Shown here in pieces: positions 36,788-48,915 of a stretch of 64,000 nucleotides of DNA; position 1 is the first letter of the stretch; every line of letters starts with the position of its first letter. Under the pieces are notes generated by a model. The model was given only the letters and a program-made list of their open reading frames with translations, made no database searches and had not been told where the DNA came from. The translations under genes were made by a program, and so were the position numbers. The DNA is from Bartonella clarridgeiae ATCC 51734 (lineage in GTDB: Bacteria > Pseudomonadota > Alphaproteobacteria > Rhizobiales > Rhizobiaceae): positions 310,001 to 374,000 of the forward strand of contig NZ_JADC01000009.1 of NCBI RefSeq assembly GCF_000518185.1, in the 5' to 3' direction.

Positions 36788-39415
36788 TTAAGCAAGTGTA
36801 CGATTGATGATATCTTTCACATCGCTTGATAATTTTGGTGCTGCTGCAATTGTTTTTAATGCAGATTCGAGTTTTTTCTGTCGAATAGGTTCCAATTGTC
36901 TCCAAGAGCGCATAATTGTTAATAGCCGTGAAGCAAGTTGTGAATTTTTGGGATCAATTTCTAAAATAGTTTGGCAAAGAAAATGATAAGATGCACCATC
37001 AGTCCTGTTAAAACCTGTCTGGTTACCAGAGGCAAAAGCGCCGATCAAAGCACGTACTCTATTAGGATTATCTTTTGAAAAAAGTCGATGTTTTGTGAGT
37101 TTTTGAACATAATCAAGTGTTGATGCTCCTGCAACCATTGCTTGAATTGAAAACCATTTATCCATGACCAAAGGATCGTGATGATATCGATTTTCAAAAT
37201 CATTTAAAGCCTCCTGTGCTTGTTCGCTTTTGTTAAAGCGTTGTACTAAAATTGTTATGCTGGCAATGCGATCAGTCATATTATCAGACACTGCATATTG
37301 TGTAGCAGCACGCTTTGGATTAGCTTCGGCGATAGAGAGATAGTCTAATATAATATTGCGTAATGCTCTTTTCCCAGTTTGCTCAGCATTTGGTGAATAG
37401 GGTTCTTTTACCTGCATTTGTACATAGAATTCTTTTAAAAGTTCTTGGTGGGTGTGTGCAATAGAAGCTAAAAATTGATTACGTACATAGTAGATTCGAT
37501 CTGGATCGATATTATTACCGATTGCATGTGCAAGTTCACTTTCGCTTGGTAAATTTAAACAAAATGCCCGAAATTCTGGTTCTAGGTTTGCATCTTTGAT
37601 GATAATCTCAATCAGCTTTAATAAATTAGAGGGCATGGTTGCTTTTTCGAGTGTTTTGTCTTGAATTGCTCCAATAAGGGCTTGTGTTATGAGAGTATTC
37701 AATGACTGCCAACGATTGATTTGATTGCTATCATTTTGAGCAAGAAAAATCAGTTCGTTTTCATTAAATGGAGTTTGTAAAGTAATAGGAGCAGAAAAAT
37801 CTCGCAGGAGTGATAAGACAGGTTTTTCACGCAGTCCTTTTAATTGAAAGGTTTGAGTTTCCTTAGATAGTAACATAACATCTGATTGAATAGTTGTATC
37901 AATTTCATAGTTGAGTGGTTTTCCCTCATGTCCTAATAGACCAAAGGCAATGGGAATAAGCATAGGTTTTTTGTTATTTTGTTGTGGTGTTGGTGGAATA
38001 TGTTGTTTTGCATGAATTGTTAAAATACCATCATTATAATGGCTATCAATTTCTACATGAGGAGTGCCTGCCTGTTCATACCATAGCATAAATTGTGAGA
38101 AATCTTGATCCGCTACTTCAGCAAAACAAGCTATAAAATCTTCAATAGTACAAGCTTGTCCGTCATGGCGTTGAAAATAGAGGTCCATACCTTTACGAAA
38201 GAGTGAAGGGCCCAAGATAGTATGCACCATGCGTACTATTTCTGCTCCTTTTTCATAGATAGTTGTAGTATAAAAATTATTGATTTGACTATATTGACGA
38301 GGACGTACAGGATGAGCTAGAGGACCAGAATCTTCAGGAAATTGGTTGGCTTTCAACATTTTTATGTTTTCAATCCTTTGCAGGCTTTGTATATTTTGGT
38401 CTGCAGAAAATTCCTGATCACGGTAGACAGTTAATCCTTCTTTTAAACAAAGTTGAAACCAGTCACGACAGGTAATACGATTACCAGTCCAATTGTGGAA
38501 ATATTCATGCGCAATGATGCGTTCAATATTTCTATAATCTTTGTCAGTTGCTGTTTCAGGATCTGCAAGGACATATTTATCATTAAAGATGTTGAGACCT
38601 TTGTTTTCCATTGCGCCCATATTGAAGTCAGAGACAGCAACAATATTGAAAACATCCAGATCGTATTCACGCCCGAAACACTGTTCATCCCAACGCATCG
38701 AACGTTTGAGGGCATCCATCGCATAAGTTGCTTGTTTAGTTTTACCTTTTTCCACATAGATACCAAGTTTGATATGCCGTCCAGAAGCAGTGATAAAATG
38801 ATCTTCAAGTTGGTCAAGATTTCCACCAACTAAAGCAAAGAGATAAGATGGTTTTGGATAAGGGTCCTCCCAAATAGCAAAATGCCGATTATTCTCAAGG
38901 GTTCCTGTTTCAATTAGATTACCATTAGAAAGCAATATTGGGGTCGTTTGAGAATCTGCTTCAATTTTTACTGAATAGGTAGAAAGAATATCTGGACGAT
39001 CATAAAAATAAGTAATGCGACGAAAGCCTTCTGCTTCGCATTGTGTGCAATAGACACCGTTTGAAAGATAAAGTCCCATAAGTTGACGGTTACTTTCGGG
39101 ATTCAATTTTGTAACCAATTGTAATGTGAAAGGAGTCATGGGAGGAGCAGTAATTTCTAAGTTTGAAGGAGTGCTTTTATAAGCATTTTTGGCTAGTTCT
39201 TTGCCATTGATAGTAACAGAAACTAATGTCAGCTCATCACCGGAAAGTACGAGAGGTGTTAATTCTTTTATATTTTTACGAGGTTCAATAGACAATGTCG
39301 CTTTAACGACAGTTTTTGTTGGTTCCAGACAGAAATCAAGTTGTGTTTTAGGTATAGCATAGGGCGTTGGTTGATAATCTTCTAAACGATAAACAGGAAT
39401 TGTTTCTTGTTTCAT
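36788..39415 (-). CDS. pepN: Aminopeptidase N (M1 family)
   Basis: This zinc metallopeptidase removes N-terminal residues in the final steps of peptide degradation. The exopeptidase signature GAMENKG lies near residue 268 and the zinc site HEYFHNWTGNR near 307, with the third ligand Glu in LKEGLTVYRDQEFS. At 875 residues it is full length for the E. coli PepN type, with the helical C-terminal domain reaching the end. It has no signal peptide and is expected in the cytoplasm. The ATG at 39415 is preceded by AAGGAAAACAATT. Confidence 0.95.
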   Translation of the reverse strand: MKQETIPVYRLEDYQPTPYAIPKTQLDFCLEPTKTVVKATLSIEPRKNIKELTPLVLSGDELTLVSVTINGKELAKNAYKSTPSNLEITAPPMTPFTLQLVTKLNPESNRQLMGLYLSNGVYCTQCEAEGFRRITYFYDRPDILSTYSVKIEADSQTTPILLSNGNLIETGTLENNRHFAIWEDPYPKPSYLFALVGGNLDQLEDHFITASGRHIKLGIYVEKGKTKQATYAMDALKRSMRWDEQCFGREYDLDVFNIVAVSDFNMGAMENKGLNIFNDKYVLADPETATDKDYRNIERIIAHEYFHNWTGNRITCRDWFQLCLKEGLTVYRDQEFSADQNIQSLQRIENIKMLKANQFPEDSGPLAHPVRPRQYSQINNFYTTTIYEKGAEIVRMVHTILGPSLFRKGMDLYFQRHDGQACTIEDFIACFAEVADQDFSQFMLWYEQAGTPHVEIDSHYNDGILTIHAKQHIPPTPQQNNKKPMLIPIAFGLLGHEGKPLNYEIDTTIQSDVMLLSKETQTFQLKGLREKPVLSLLRDFSAPITLQTPFNENELIFLAQNDSNQINRWQSLNTLITQALIGAIQDKTLEKATMPSNLLKLIEIIIKDANLEPEFRAFCLNLPSESELAHAIGNNIDPDRIYYVRNQFLASIAHTHQELLKEFYVQMQVKEPYSPNAEQTGKRALRNIILDYLSIAEANPKRAATQYAVSDNMTDRIASITILVQRFNKSEQAQEALNDFENRYHHDPLVMDKWFSIQAMVAGASTLDYVQKLTKHRLFSKDNPNRVRALIGAFASGNQTGFNRTDGASYHFLCQTILEIDPKNSQLASRLLTIMRSWRQLEPIRQKKLESALKTIAAAPKLSSDVKDIINRTLA

Positions 39416-39499
39416 AATTGTTTTCCTTGCTATATTTTGGGAGTATAATTTATTGAAATGCTGCTTATTTTTTAAGAAAAGGCAGAATCTAAAAAATGA

Positions 39500-40351
39500 C
39501 TAAAGATTATTTAAACGGTTTTTTACTTCTAAAAAGTCTATCCATGTGAGCTTTTTTTGACTAGGCGTTCGTAAAAGATAAGCAGGATGAAAGGTTGGCA
39601 TAACGGGTATTTTAAGATTTTCATTTTCATAAGTAAGCCATTTCCCTCTTATTCGAATAATGCTACTCTGAACCCCTGTAAAAAATTGTGTAGCAGTGCC
39701 TCCTAGTGCTATAAGGATACGAGGTTTGGCTAGAAAAATTTGACGTTCAATAAAGGGACGACATAATGCAACTTCGCGTGGCGTTGGTGTGCGGTTTCCT
39801 GGTGGACGCCAGGGAATAGTATTTGCTATGTAAACATTTTGTCTTGTAAGACCAATTGATGCTAGTATTTTGTTGAGTAATATTCCTGCTTTTCCTACAA
39901 ATGGAATTCCTTGTATATCTTCTTCTCGTCCTGGAGCTTCACCTATGAGCATCAGGGGACTTCCTGCTGTTCCATCCGAAAAACAAGTATTTTTAGCTGT
40001 TAGTTTTAATGAGCAGTCGTTAAAAGAGAGGAGAGCAGATTTCAACTCATCAAGTGTTTGGGCATTTTTTGCTATCTCTATAGCTGAAAGAGCAGGTTGT
40101 GTGTTATTGGGATTATAGGGTGGAAGAGCATACGGTTTTATGGTTGGTGATATTTGTTTATGATGGGGGGGATTGTATGCTTGATTTAATTGCGGTTCTA
40201 AAGGAGTAGTGGGTTGATTAAAGCGATCAATAGGAACATCAGTGAGCGCAGTATCAACTCCGCTTTCTTTATAGAAGTTGAGCAGATCTTCACTTAAGAT
40301 TAAATCTTTTATTTTTTTTGACATTTCACTTTTTGCTTTTAGCTGATCCAT
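39500..40351 (-). CDS. Uracil-DNA glycosylase, family 4-like (Fe-S type)
   Basis: This enzyme removes uracil from DNA. The core shows the family motifs MLIGEAPGREEDIQGIPFVG (active-site A) and MPTFHPAYLLRTP (motif B), with RIRGKWL between them. Cys residues in DCSLKLTAKNTC precede the core as in related Fe-S glycosylases, though spacing differs a little from the classic pattern. An N-terminal extension of about 110 residues, rich in Pro and Asn, is typical of the alphaproteobacterial branch. It was formerly annotated as a phage SPO1 DNA polymerase-like protein. It lies between thiD and pepN and reads the same way, with about 85 bases to the next gene. Confidence 0.85.
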   Translation of the reverse strand: MDQLKAKSEMSKKIKDLILSEDLLNFYKESGVDTALTDVPIDRFNQPTTPLEPQLNQAYNPPHHKQISPTIKPYALPPYNPNNTQPALSAIEIAKNAQTLDELKSALLSFNDCSLKLTAKNTCFSDGTAGSPLMLIGEAPGREEDIQGIPFVGKAGILLNKILASIGLTRQNVYIANTIPWRPPGNRTPTPREVALCRPFIERQIFLAKPRILIALGGTATQFFTGVQSSIIRIRGKWLTYENENLKIPVMPTFHPAYLLRTPSQKKLTWIDFLEVKNRLNNL

Positions 40352-40450
40352 AAATCAATAAACCAAGAAGAATTATTCTTCAAGATTTATAATATGTTTG
40401 TTGCTAATGGAAGTTCAGTATTTTCTCAGAAAATGGAATAGTATTAGATT

Positions 40451-41209
40451 TTAAAGATTCTTTTGACAATGCTTCAGAAGTAATGTGTAAGTGTAGGCTT
40501 TCGCATTTTTTATGGCTTCAATCATCGATTGTTTTAATGCTAGATGTGCAGCAATAGCACTTGAAAGGATACAACCTGTTCCACGCATTGTTCCTTTTAA
40601 ACGCGGAGAGGAAATATTTATAACTTCAGTTTTGTCAATTAAGCTATCAGTTGCAAAATTACCTTCGATATGTCCGCCTTTTATTAGTATATGGCGTGGA
40701 CCAAATGAAAGAAGTTTTTGTGCTTGTTGGATTGCTTCTTCATGATTAGAAGCCAAAGGGCTTTGGCTGAGAAGAGCGAGCTCTACCATATTAGGTGTTA
40801 AAAGATCAATATGAGGAAACAGTTTATTGAGCATAATATCTATGATTTTTTCTGTGGTAAGTTGCCCTCCTGATGAGGCTATAAGCACAGGATCAAGAAC
40901 GGTTGGAATATGATGATAGTCTTTTAAGATATCACAGATCCCTTCTATAATCGCTTGGGTTCCTGTCATACCGATTTTGATTGCATGTATTGAATTATTT
41001 TTGAGGGCAACACGCATTTGTGCAGCAATAGTTTCTCTACTCATAGGTATAATTTCAGCAACATGATTGTTATCTTGCACGTTAACAGCTGTGATTGCTA
41101 AACTTGCTTTTGTTTGAAAATATGTTGCTGTTTCTATATCACGAACAATACCAGCTCCTCCTGTTGGGTCTGTACCTGCAACGATGAGTATAGAAGACAC
41201 TAACGCCAT
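40451..41209 (-). CDS. thiD: Hydroxymethylpyrimidine/phosphomethylpyrimidine kinase
   Basis: ThiD phosphorylates the pyrimidine moiety of thiamine twice to give HMP diphosphate. The protein starts [20 protein letters not shown], has the VLDPVLIASSGG active-site stretch and ends in the anion-hole region RGTGCILSSAIAAHLA, all ribokinase-fold family marks. I prefer the ATG at 41209: AAGGTGA lies eight bases before it. A GTG at 41230 would add seven residues. The start lies inside the end of thiE, so it is the translationally coupled last gene of the thiamine operon. Confidence 0.93.
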   Translation of the reverse strand: MALVSSILIVAGTDPTGGAGIVRDIETATYFQTKASLAITAVNVQDNNHVAEIIPMSRETIAAQMRVALKNNSIHAIKIGMTGTQAIIEGICDILKDYHHIPTVLDPVLIASSGGQLTTEKIIDIMLNKLFPHIDLLTPNMVELALLSQSPLASNHEEAIQQAQKLLSFGPRHILIKGGHIEGNFATDSLIDKTEVINISSPRLKGTMRGTGCILSSAIAAHLALKQSMIEAIKNAKAYTYTLLLKHCQKNL

Positions 41210-41805
41210 GCTTGGGTCACCTTTATCCACTGTTGGACACGTTTTTCGGGTTTTTTATTTAAAATAATATCAGTTACAACAGCAGCGCTATTTGCTCCAA
41301 CTTTTAAAACATCAATTGCTCGTTCTGGTGTTAAACCACCAATGCCTACTAAAGGCAAAGAATCAATTCGCTTTCTCCATTGTTTGATTTTTTCTAGTCC
41401 TTGTGGGGCCCATTTCATTTTTTTTAAAATTGTCGGATAAATAGGACCAAGTGCAATATATTCAGGAGAAATAGATAGACTTATATCGAGTTCATGTTCA
41501 TCATGAGTGCTAAGACCAAATTTTATACCACTTTTACGGATTGCTGAAATATCAGTATTTTTTAAATCTTCTTGTCCAAGGTGAATAAAATCACATTTTT
41601 CATCGATTGCTATTTTCCAATAATCGTTAATGATTAATTGGGCTTTAAATTTATCACATATGTTCTTCGCTCGTTTTATATGTTGAATAATTGTTTCCGT
41701 ATCTTTATCTTTTATGCGTAACTGTATCAGTTTAACTCCAAAGGGGATTAAACGTTCAACCCAATCAGCACTATCAACAATGAGATAAAATGGGTCAAGT
41801 TTCAT
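41200..41805 (-). CDS. thiE: Thiamine-phosphate synthase
   Basis: ThiE joins HMP diphosphate with thiazole phosphate to form thiamine monophosphate. The 201-residue TIM barrel shows [28 protein letters not shown] and FIHLGQEDL (pyrophosphate and Mg binding), then IALGPIYPT and the phosphate loop [16 protein letters not shown] overlap with thiG upstream and overlap with thiD downstream show that it is part of one message. The [12 protein letters not shown] start is typical of the rhizobial type. Confidence 0.92.
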   Translation of the reverse strand: MKLDPFYLIVDSADWVERLIPFGVKLIQLRIKDKDTETIIQHIKRAKNICDKFKAQLIINDYWKIAIDEKCDFIHLGQEDLKNTDISAIRKSGIKFGLSTHDEHELDISLSISPEYIALGPIYPTILKKMKWAPQGLEKIKQWRKRIDSLPLVGIGGLTPERAIDVLKVGANSAAVVTDIILNKKPEKRVQQWIKVTQAWR

Positions 41806-42575
41806 GAAAATATTGCTTTGCCAATAACTGGTGTTGAAGGAACTGCTACATTGCGTGCTTCAAGTAATCCTGCTTTGTAACCCATACGTCCTGATGTAAT
41901 AGCTTTAGAAAATGCTTCAGCCATTAATACAGGATCACCTGCTTTAGCAACAGCTGTATTGAGTAATACTGCATCATAGCCAAGTTCCATAGCAATGGTA
42001 GCATGCGATGGACGTCCAATACCGGCATCAATAACAAGAGTAAGATCAGGAAGATAAGCACGGATAGAGCGCAATCCATCAGTATCACGAGGACCTTTTG
42101 CAGATCCAATAGGGGCACACCAAGGCATAATGACACGGCAGCCAACTTCAAAGAGTTTTTCAGCAACAATAAGATCGTCCGTTGTATAAGCAAAAATTTG
42201 AAACCCTTCATTATTTAAAATTTGCGCTGTTTCGACTAAAGAAAAAACATTTGGCTGTAATGTATCCGGATTACCAATAACTTCAAGCTTAATCCAAGGC
42301 GTTTTAAAAAGATCTCGTGCTAATTGGGCTGTTGTTACAGCTTCCTTAACAGTATAACAGCCAGCAGTATTGGGAAGCACTGTTATATCAAGTTCTTTAA
42401 GAAACTGCCAAAATTGTCCACTTTGTTTTCCACCTGCAGTTTCTCGGCGTAATGAAACTGTTATAATTTCTGTACCAGATTTATGAATAGCTTTGCGAAG
42501 GATTTCTGGTGAGGGATATTGAGCCGTACCTAATAAAAGGCGAGAAGAGAATTCGCGTCCATAAAAATTCAACAT
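41802..42575 (-). CDS. thiG: Thiazole synthase
   Basis: ThiG builds the thiazole ring from deoxyxylulose phosphate, dehydroglycine and the sulfur carried by ThiS. The barrel of 257 residues has the Schiff-base Lys in [11 protein letters not shown] and the phosphate loops [12 protein letters not shown] and [11 protein letters not shown]. Its ribosome binding site, AAGGAGGT, lies within the last codons of thiS, and the ATG follows seven bases after it. The gene overlaps thiE by four bases. Confidence 0.94.
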   Translation of the reverse strand: MLNFYGREFSSRLLLGTAQYPSPEILRKAIHKSGTEIITVSLRRETAGGKQSGQFWQFLKELDITVLPNTAGCYTVKEAVTTAQLARDLFKTPWIKLEVIGNPDTLQPNVFSLVETAQILNNEGFQIFAYTTDDLIVAEKLFEVGCRVIMPWCAPIGSAKGPRDTDGLRSIRAYLPDLTLVIDAGIGRPSHATIAMELGYDAVLLNTAVAKAGDPVLMAEAFSKAITSGRMGYKAGLLEARNVAVPSTPVIGKAIFS

Positions 42576-42579
42576 CGTT

Positions 42580-42777
42580 TTAACCTCCTTGCATTGGGGT
42601 TAGAATTTCAATTCTATCTCCTTCATGCAAGACAAATTGACTTCGTTCATCAATAGAAACAACTTCACCATTAACAGCTGTTGCTAGCCAGTTGCCTTCA
42701 TAACCTAACTCGTCAAGAATTAATTTCAGGTAGGTTACTTTTGTTTCAATTATTTCACCATTGACAGATATTTTCAT
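42580..42777 (-). CDS. thiS: Sulfur carrier protein ThiS
   Basis: A 65-residue ubiquitin-like protein that carries sulfur to ThiG as a C-terminal thiocarboxylate. It begins [12 protein letters not shown] and ends in the required Gly-Gly (TPMQGG). The last codons GGA GGT double as the Shine-Dalgarno sequence of thiG. ThiF, which activates the tail, is not in this window. The gene begins three bases after thiO ends. Confidence 0.93.
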   Translation of the reverse strand: MKISVNGEIIETKVTYLKLILDELGYEGNWLATAVNGEVVSIDERSQFVLHEGDRIEILTPMQGG

Positions 42778-42780
42778 GTT

Positions 42781-45850
<3,070 letters not shown>

Positions 45851-46156
45851 GGAATGTTTTTTTTAATGGGATCAAGACACTATTGTAAGTAACCAACCTA
45901 TAATATTAAAAAAATAGCATAAGTAAAAATATATTCTTATGACTTAATTCATAAGCGATTTATTGATAGAAAAAATATAGCTCTATTACTATTAGAGCAC
46001 TTAATAATATATGTAATGAAGTTATTATTTTATAGACAACTATCAATGAATTCAAGATTATAAGATATTTTGTGATTATGACAGATGTCGTCAAAAAAAA
46101 CAAAGGAAACTAGTAACTTCAAGCTACCAGTTTCTATAAGCACAATTTTAAAGAGA
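45851..46156. other. Spacer between thiC promoter region and porin gene
   Basis: AT-rich sequence with no gene seen. Its left end holds the terminator of the porin gene, listed separately. Confidence 0.45.
46093..46134 (-). terminator. Rho-independent terminator of the porin gene
   Basis: On the minus strand GAAACTGGTA pairs with TACTAGTTTC (one mismatch) around a nine-base loop, and is followed by CTTTGTTTTTTTT. Stem, T run and position about 20 bases after the stop codon make this a clear terminator. Confidence 0.8.
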
Positions 46157-47389
46157 TTAGAATGAACGTTGGAAACGAATCATACTTTGCAAAGCACTTC
46201 TTCCATTCAACGCATTGTTGTAGCTTTTTATATTATTTTCTTTACTTTTAAAAGTACGGTCATCTTTCCAAGAAATATAAGTTATTTCAGGTGTAATAAT
46301 AAATCCTGGAACCAGTTTATATGCAACATTAACGGATGTTGCGAAAGTTTTTATAGCGCTATAGGATACTTGAGCATTCAAATTTGCTTTTGGAGTGATT
46401 TTGTAAGTTGCACCACCCCATGCTGCCCACTTACCACCCCAATTTGCGTAGATGGTCGTATTTTGGCGCGACAATACATTATTAGTACCTACTGTATCTA
46501 CTATATAGTAATCTAAGTTATTTTTATAACCTCCCATTGCCCAAAGATTCAAATTATTATTAACATTAAAATCTACACGTGCCTTACCAGCCCATTTTTT
46601 GTAGTAAGCATCATAAGCAATAACAGTTGAAACACCACCCCATTTTTGCATAAATTTCATGCCAAATAAGATATTAGGGTTGTAGTCTTTTGTTTGTTTA
46701 CTGGGAAGATCAGTATCATCAACACGAACAATTTTGCTATCTTTATCGATATAATAGTAGTTGATATTCTCACCAGCACTTGTTTTAAGAGAAGGGCCTG
46801 AAGCGTTACCCAATTCGACTCCTATAATAGCTGAAAAACCGGAATCAGCATTAAAAGTGTAAGAAATAACATTAGTACGTATATCACCTGCTGGTGCTAT
46901 GCTGTCATCATTCATAACTTTACCATAACCACCGGTCCAACTATTGAAGATTGTTTCGTCGAGACCTACACGAAAACCACCAAGTTCAATATAAGCAGCA
47001 CGAAGTTGTCCACCAGAACTATCCTTTCCTTTACTCCATTGTGAACGAATTGCTGCGTATGAACGAAGTGTTCCTAATTCAGTTTCAGAAGCAGCTTGGA
47101 AAATAAGGGTTAAGCGTGAAGTTGTGCGATAAGTTTTTTGACTATTTGCTAAATCTGCATCGGTTTTCGCATCAATATTATCACCACCTGCAACATCAGC
47201 GCGGACATTACCAGAGACACGAATACACGTTTCTGTTCCAGGAATATAGAAATACCCTGAGCCGTATGCATCACAAGCACGTACATATTCTATAGGTTCT
47301 GGCTTTGCTGTAATGGCTGAAGCTGCTTGAGCTTCAAGAATTCCAGAAAGAACCAATGTAGAGCTTAAAAGGAAGGTTTTAATATTCAT
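46157..47389 (-). CDS. omp43: Major outer-membrane porin Omp43 (Omp2b family)
   Basis: A trimeric-type porin of the alphaproteobacterial Porin_2 family. It has a signal peptide (residues 1-22, ending AQAAS), then the family-typical start EYVRACDAYGSGYFYIPGTETCIRVSG with two Cys, and ends in IRFQRSF with a terminal Phe for outer-membrane insertion. The 410-residue length matches Brucella Omp2b and the 43-kDa Omp43 of Bartonella, which is reported to bind host cells and fibronectin. A strong GGAGATC ribosome binding site precedes the ATG and a clear terminator follows. Its loops probably vary between strains. Confidence 0.88.
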   Translation of the reverse strand: MNIKTFLLSSTLVLSGILEAQAASAITAKPEPIEYVRACDAYGSGYFYIPGTETCIRVSGNVRADVAGGDNIDAKTDADLANSQKTYRTTSRLTLIFQAASETELGTLRSYAAIRSQWSKGKDSSGGQLRAAYIELGGFRVGLDETIFNSWTGGYGKVMNDDSIAPAGDIRTNVISYTFNADSGFSAIIGVELGNASGPSLKTSAGENINYYYIDKDSKIVRVDDTDLPSKQTKDYNPNILFGMKFMQKWGGVSTVIAYDAYYKKWAGKARVDFNVNNNLNLWAMGGYKNNLDYYIVDTVGTNNVLSRQNTTIYANWGGKWAAWGGATYKITPKANLNAQVSYSAIKTFATSVNVAYKLVPGFIITPEITYISWKDDRTFKSKENNIKSYNNALNGRSALQSMIRFQRSF

Positions 47390-47686
47390 AAATGATCTCC
47401 AGTTGGGTTATTATAATGTGTATAATATGTCTGCTTAATAAAAAATACGAGGGAACTAAACACAACATTACATAATGTTAACTATACAAATCTTTATTTG
47501 GAGATACAAATATGAAATAATCTTGTTAAAAGTGATTCATACACTATTTAAGTTTTTGTGATAAAAAAGCAACATTCTTCCATTATTTTTTTGATCTAGT
47601 TAATTAGAACTAAAATTTCAGATATTTTTGAAAAAAATCGAAAATATCTTGAATTTTTTACTGATACTGTTTATGCAACCTTAGTT
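47390..47686. other. Upstream region of the porin gene
   Basis: This spacer between omp43 and tRNA-Ser should hold the porin promoter (TTATAAT occurs near 47420 on the minus strand). A palindrome at 47464-47479 is listed separately. No gene is seen. Confidence 0.45.
47464..47479. promoter_or_regulatory. Palindrome upstream of omp43
   Basis: AACATTA-CA-TAATGTT is a perfect seven-base inverted repeat about 75-90 bases before the start codon. It is a plausible operator for porin control; no regulator can be named. Confidence 0.35.
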
Positions 47687-47777
47687 GGAGAGGTGGCCGA
47701 GTGGTCGAAGGCGCTCCCCTGCTAAGGGAGTAGAGCTCAAAAGGCTCTCGAGAGTTCGAATCTCTTCCTCTCCGCCA
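47687..47777 (+). tRNA. tRNA-Ser (anticodon GCU)
   Basis: The 91-base gene begins GGAGAGGTGGCCGAGTGG and ends CTCTCCGCCA with an encoded CCA. The anticodon loop CTGCTAA between CTCCC and GGGAG gives GCT. A long variable arm (AGAGCTCAAAAGGCTCT), typical of class II serine tRNAs, and the GTTCGAATC T loop are intact. Confidence 0.96.
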
Positions 47778-48120
47778 TTTATAAACATAGTATATTTTTA
47801 TGTTTTTTAAGCTTAAAACAGGTATAATTAAGATCTGAAAATAGGACTTTTGTTTCTATAAAGCGTTTTTTTTTAATTTCAACTTTCTTCATTTAATTTT
47901 TTTAAAGCTCTACTATAGAAAAAAGCCGTAAATGAAGTATCATTAATTTCATGGCTAAATGATGAGCTAATAAATTTGAGTGTAAAATGCCAAATTGCTC
48001 TACAGAATACAGAAATAGCTATAATAAAAAAACAATTTTATTTGAAAAAGTTTATTGGAAAGCTTTGACTTTCGGATTAAATCAAGCCTTTTCTCAGAAA
48101 AAGATGTTGTATTATATGTG
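47778..48120. other. Spacer between tRNA-Ser and hmuV
   Basis: About 340 AT-rich bases without a visible gene or a strong terminator. Confidence 0.4.
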
Positions 48121-48915
48121 TTATAAATGAGATGCTGTTTGTGGTAGTATGAAAGGAATGTTTTTTTTAGGTATTTCAGAAACCCTGAGCGAGCAATGAT
48201 AAGCTTTACGCAGATTTTCTGTTGTTAAAACAGTGGAAGCATCTCCTTCACAATAAATTTTTCCTTGTTTTAATAATATCATTTTATCTGCATAATGAGC
48301 AGCAAGATTGAGATCATGTAGAACAGCAAGAACACCACCACCACAATGAGAAAAATTTTTTATAATATTCATGACAATAAGCTGATGTTGTATATCAAGG
48401 TTGGCAATAGGTTCATCTAATATTAGCCAACGAGCAACTCCATTATAAACGGGATCCCATATTTGGCAAAGTACACGAGCAAGTTGGACTCTAGCTTGTT
48501 CACCACCAGATAATTGATGATAATATCGGTTTCCATAGTCTGCTAAACCAACACGTTTTAAGGCTTTTTGGGGGAGGCTTTTTAATTGAGCTTCTGTGAT
48601 GTTAACTTGGTTGATAGAAAGACCAAGTCTTACCACTTCATGAACCAAAAATGGAAATGCTAGTGTCGTTGATTGGGGCAAAACTGCACGTATCATTGCC
48701 ATTTTATTAGCTTGTGTTTTTTTGATATCATGGCCATTCAGAGTCATTTTGCCATTATAAGGAATTTCTCCACTAAGTGCTTTTATAAAGGTACTTTTTC
48801 CAGATCCATTTGGACCAATAATGATAGTGAGAGCCCCACTTTTAGCTTGAAGATGAACATGATTAAGAATATATGTCTTCCCGCGTTGAATACAGATATT
48901 AATTGCCTCAATCAT
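48121..48915 (-). CDS. hmuV: Heme ABC transporter ATP-binding protein
   Basis: HmuV powers heme import across the inner membrane together with the permease HutC. Walker A is GPNGSGKS (residues 34-41), the signature is QLSGGEQARVQLARVL and Walker B is WLILDEPIANLD. From the ATG at 48915 the protein is 264 residues; a longer frame reaching 49020 runs into the permease gene and has no homology there. The start overlaps the hutC stop codon (ATGA). It is the last gene of the hemS-hutB-hutC-hmuV run. Confidence 0.93.
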   Translation of the reverse strand: MIEAINICIQRGKTYILNHVHLQAKSGALTIIIGPNGSGKSTFIKALSGEIPYNGKMTLNGHDIKKTQANKMAMIRAVLPQSTTLAFPFLVHEVVRLGLSINQVNITEAQLKSLPQKALKRVGLADYGNRYYHQLSGGEQARVQLARVLCQIWDPVYNGVARWLILDEPIANLDIQHQLIVMNIIKNFSHCGGGVLAVLHDLNLAAHYADKMILLKQGKIYCEGDASTVLTTENLRKAYHCSLRVSEIPKKNIPFILPQTASHL

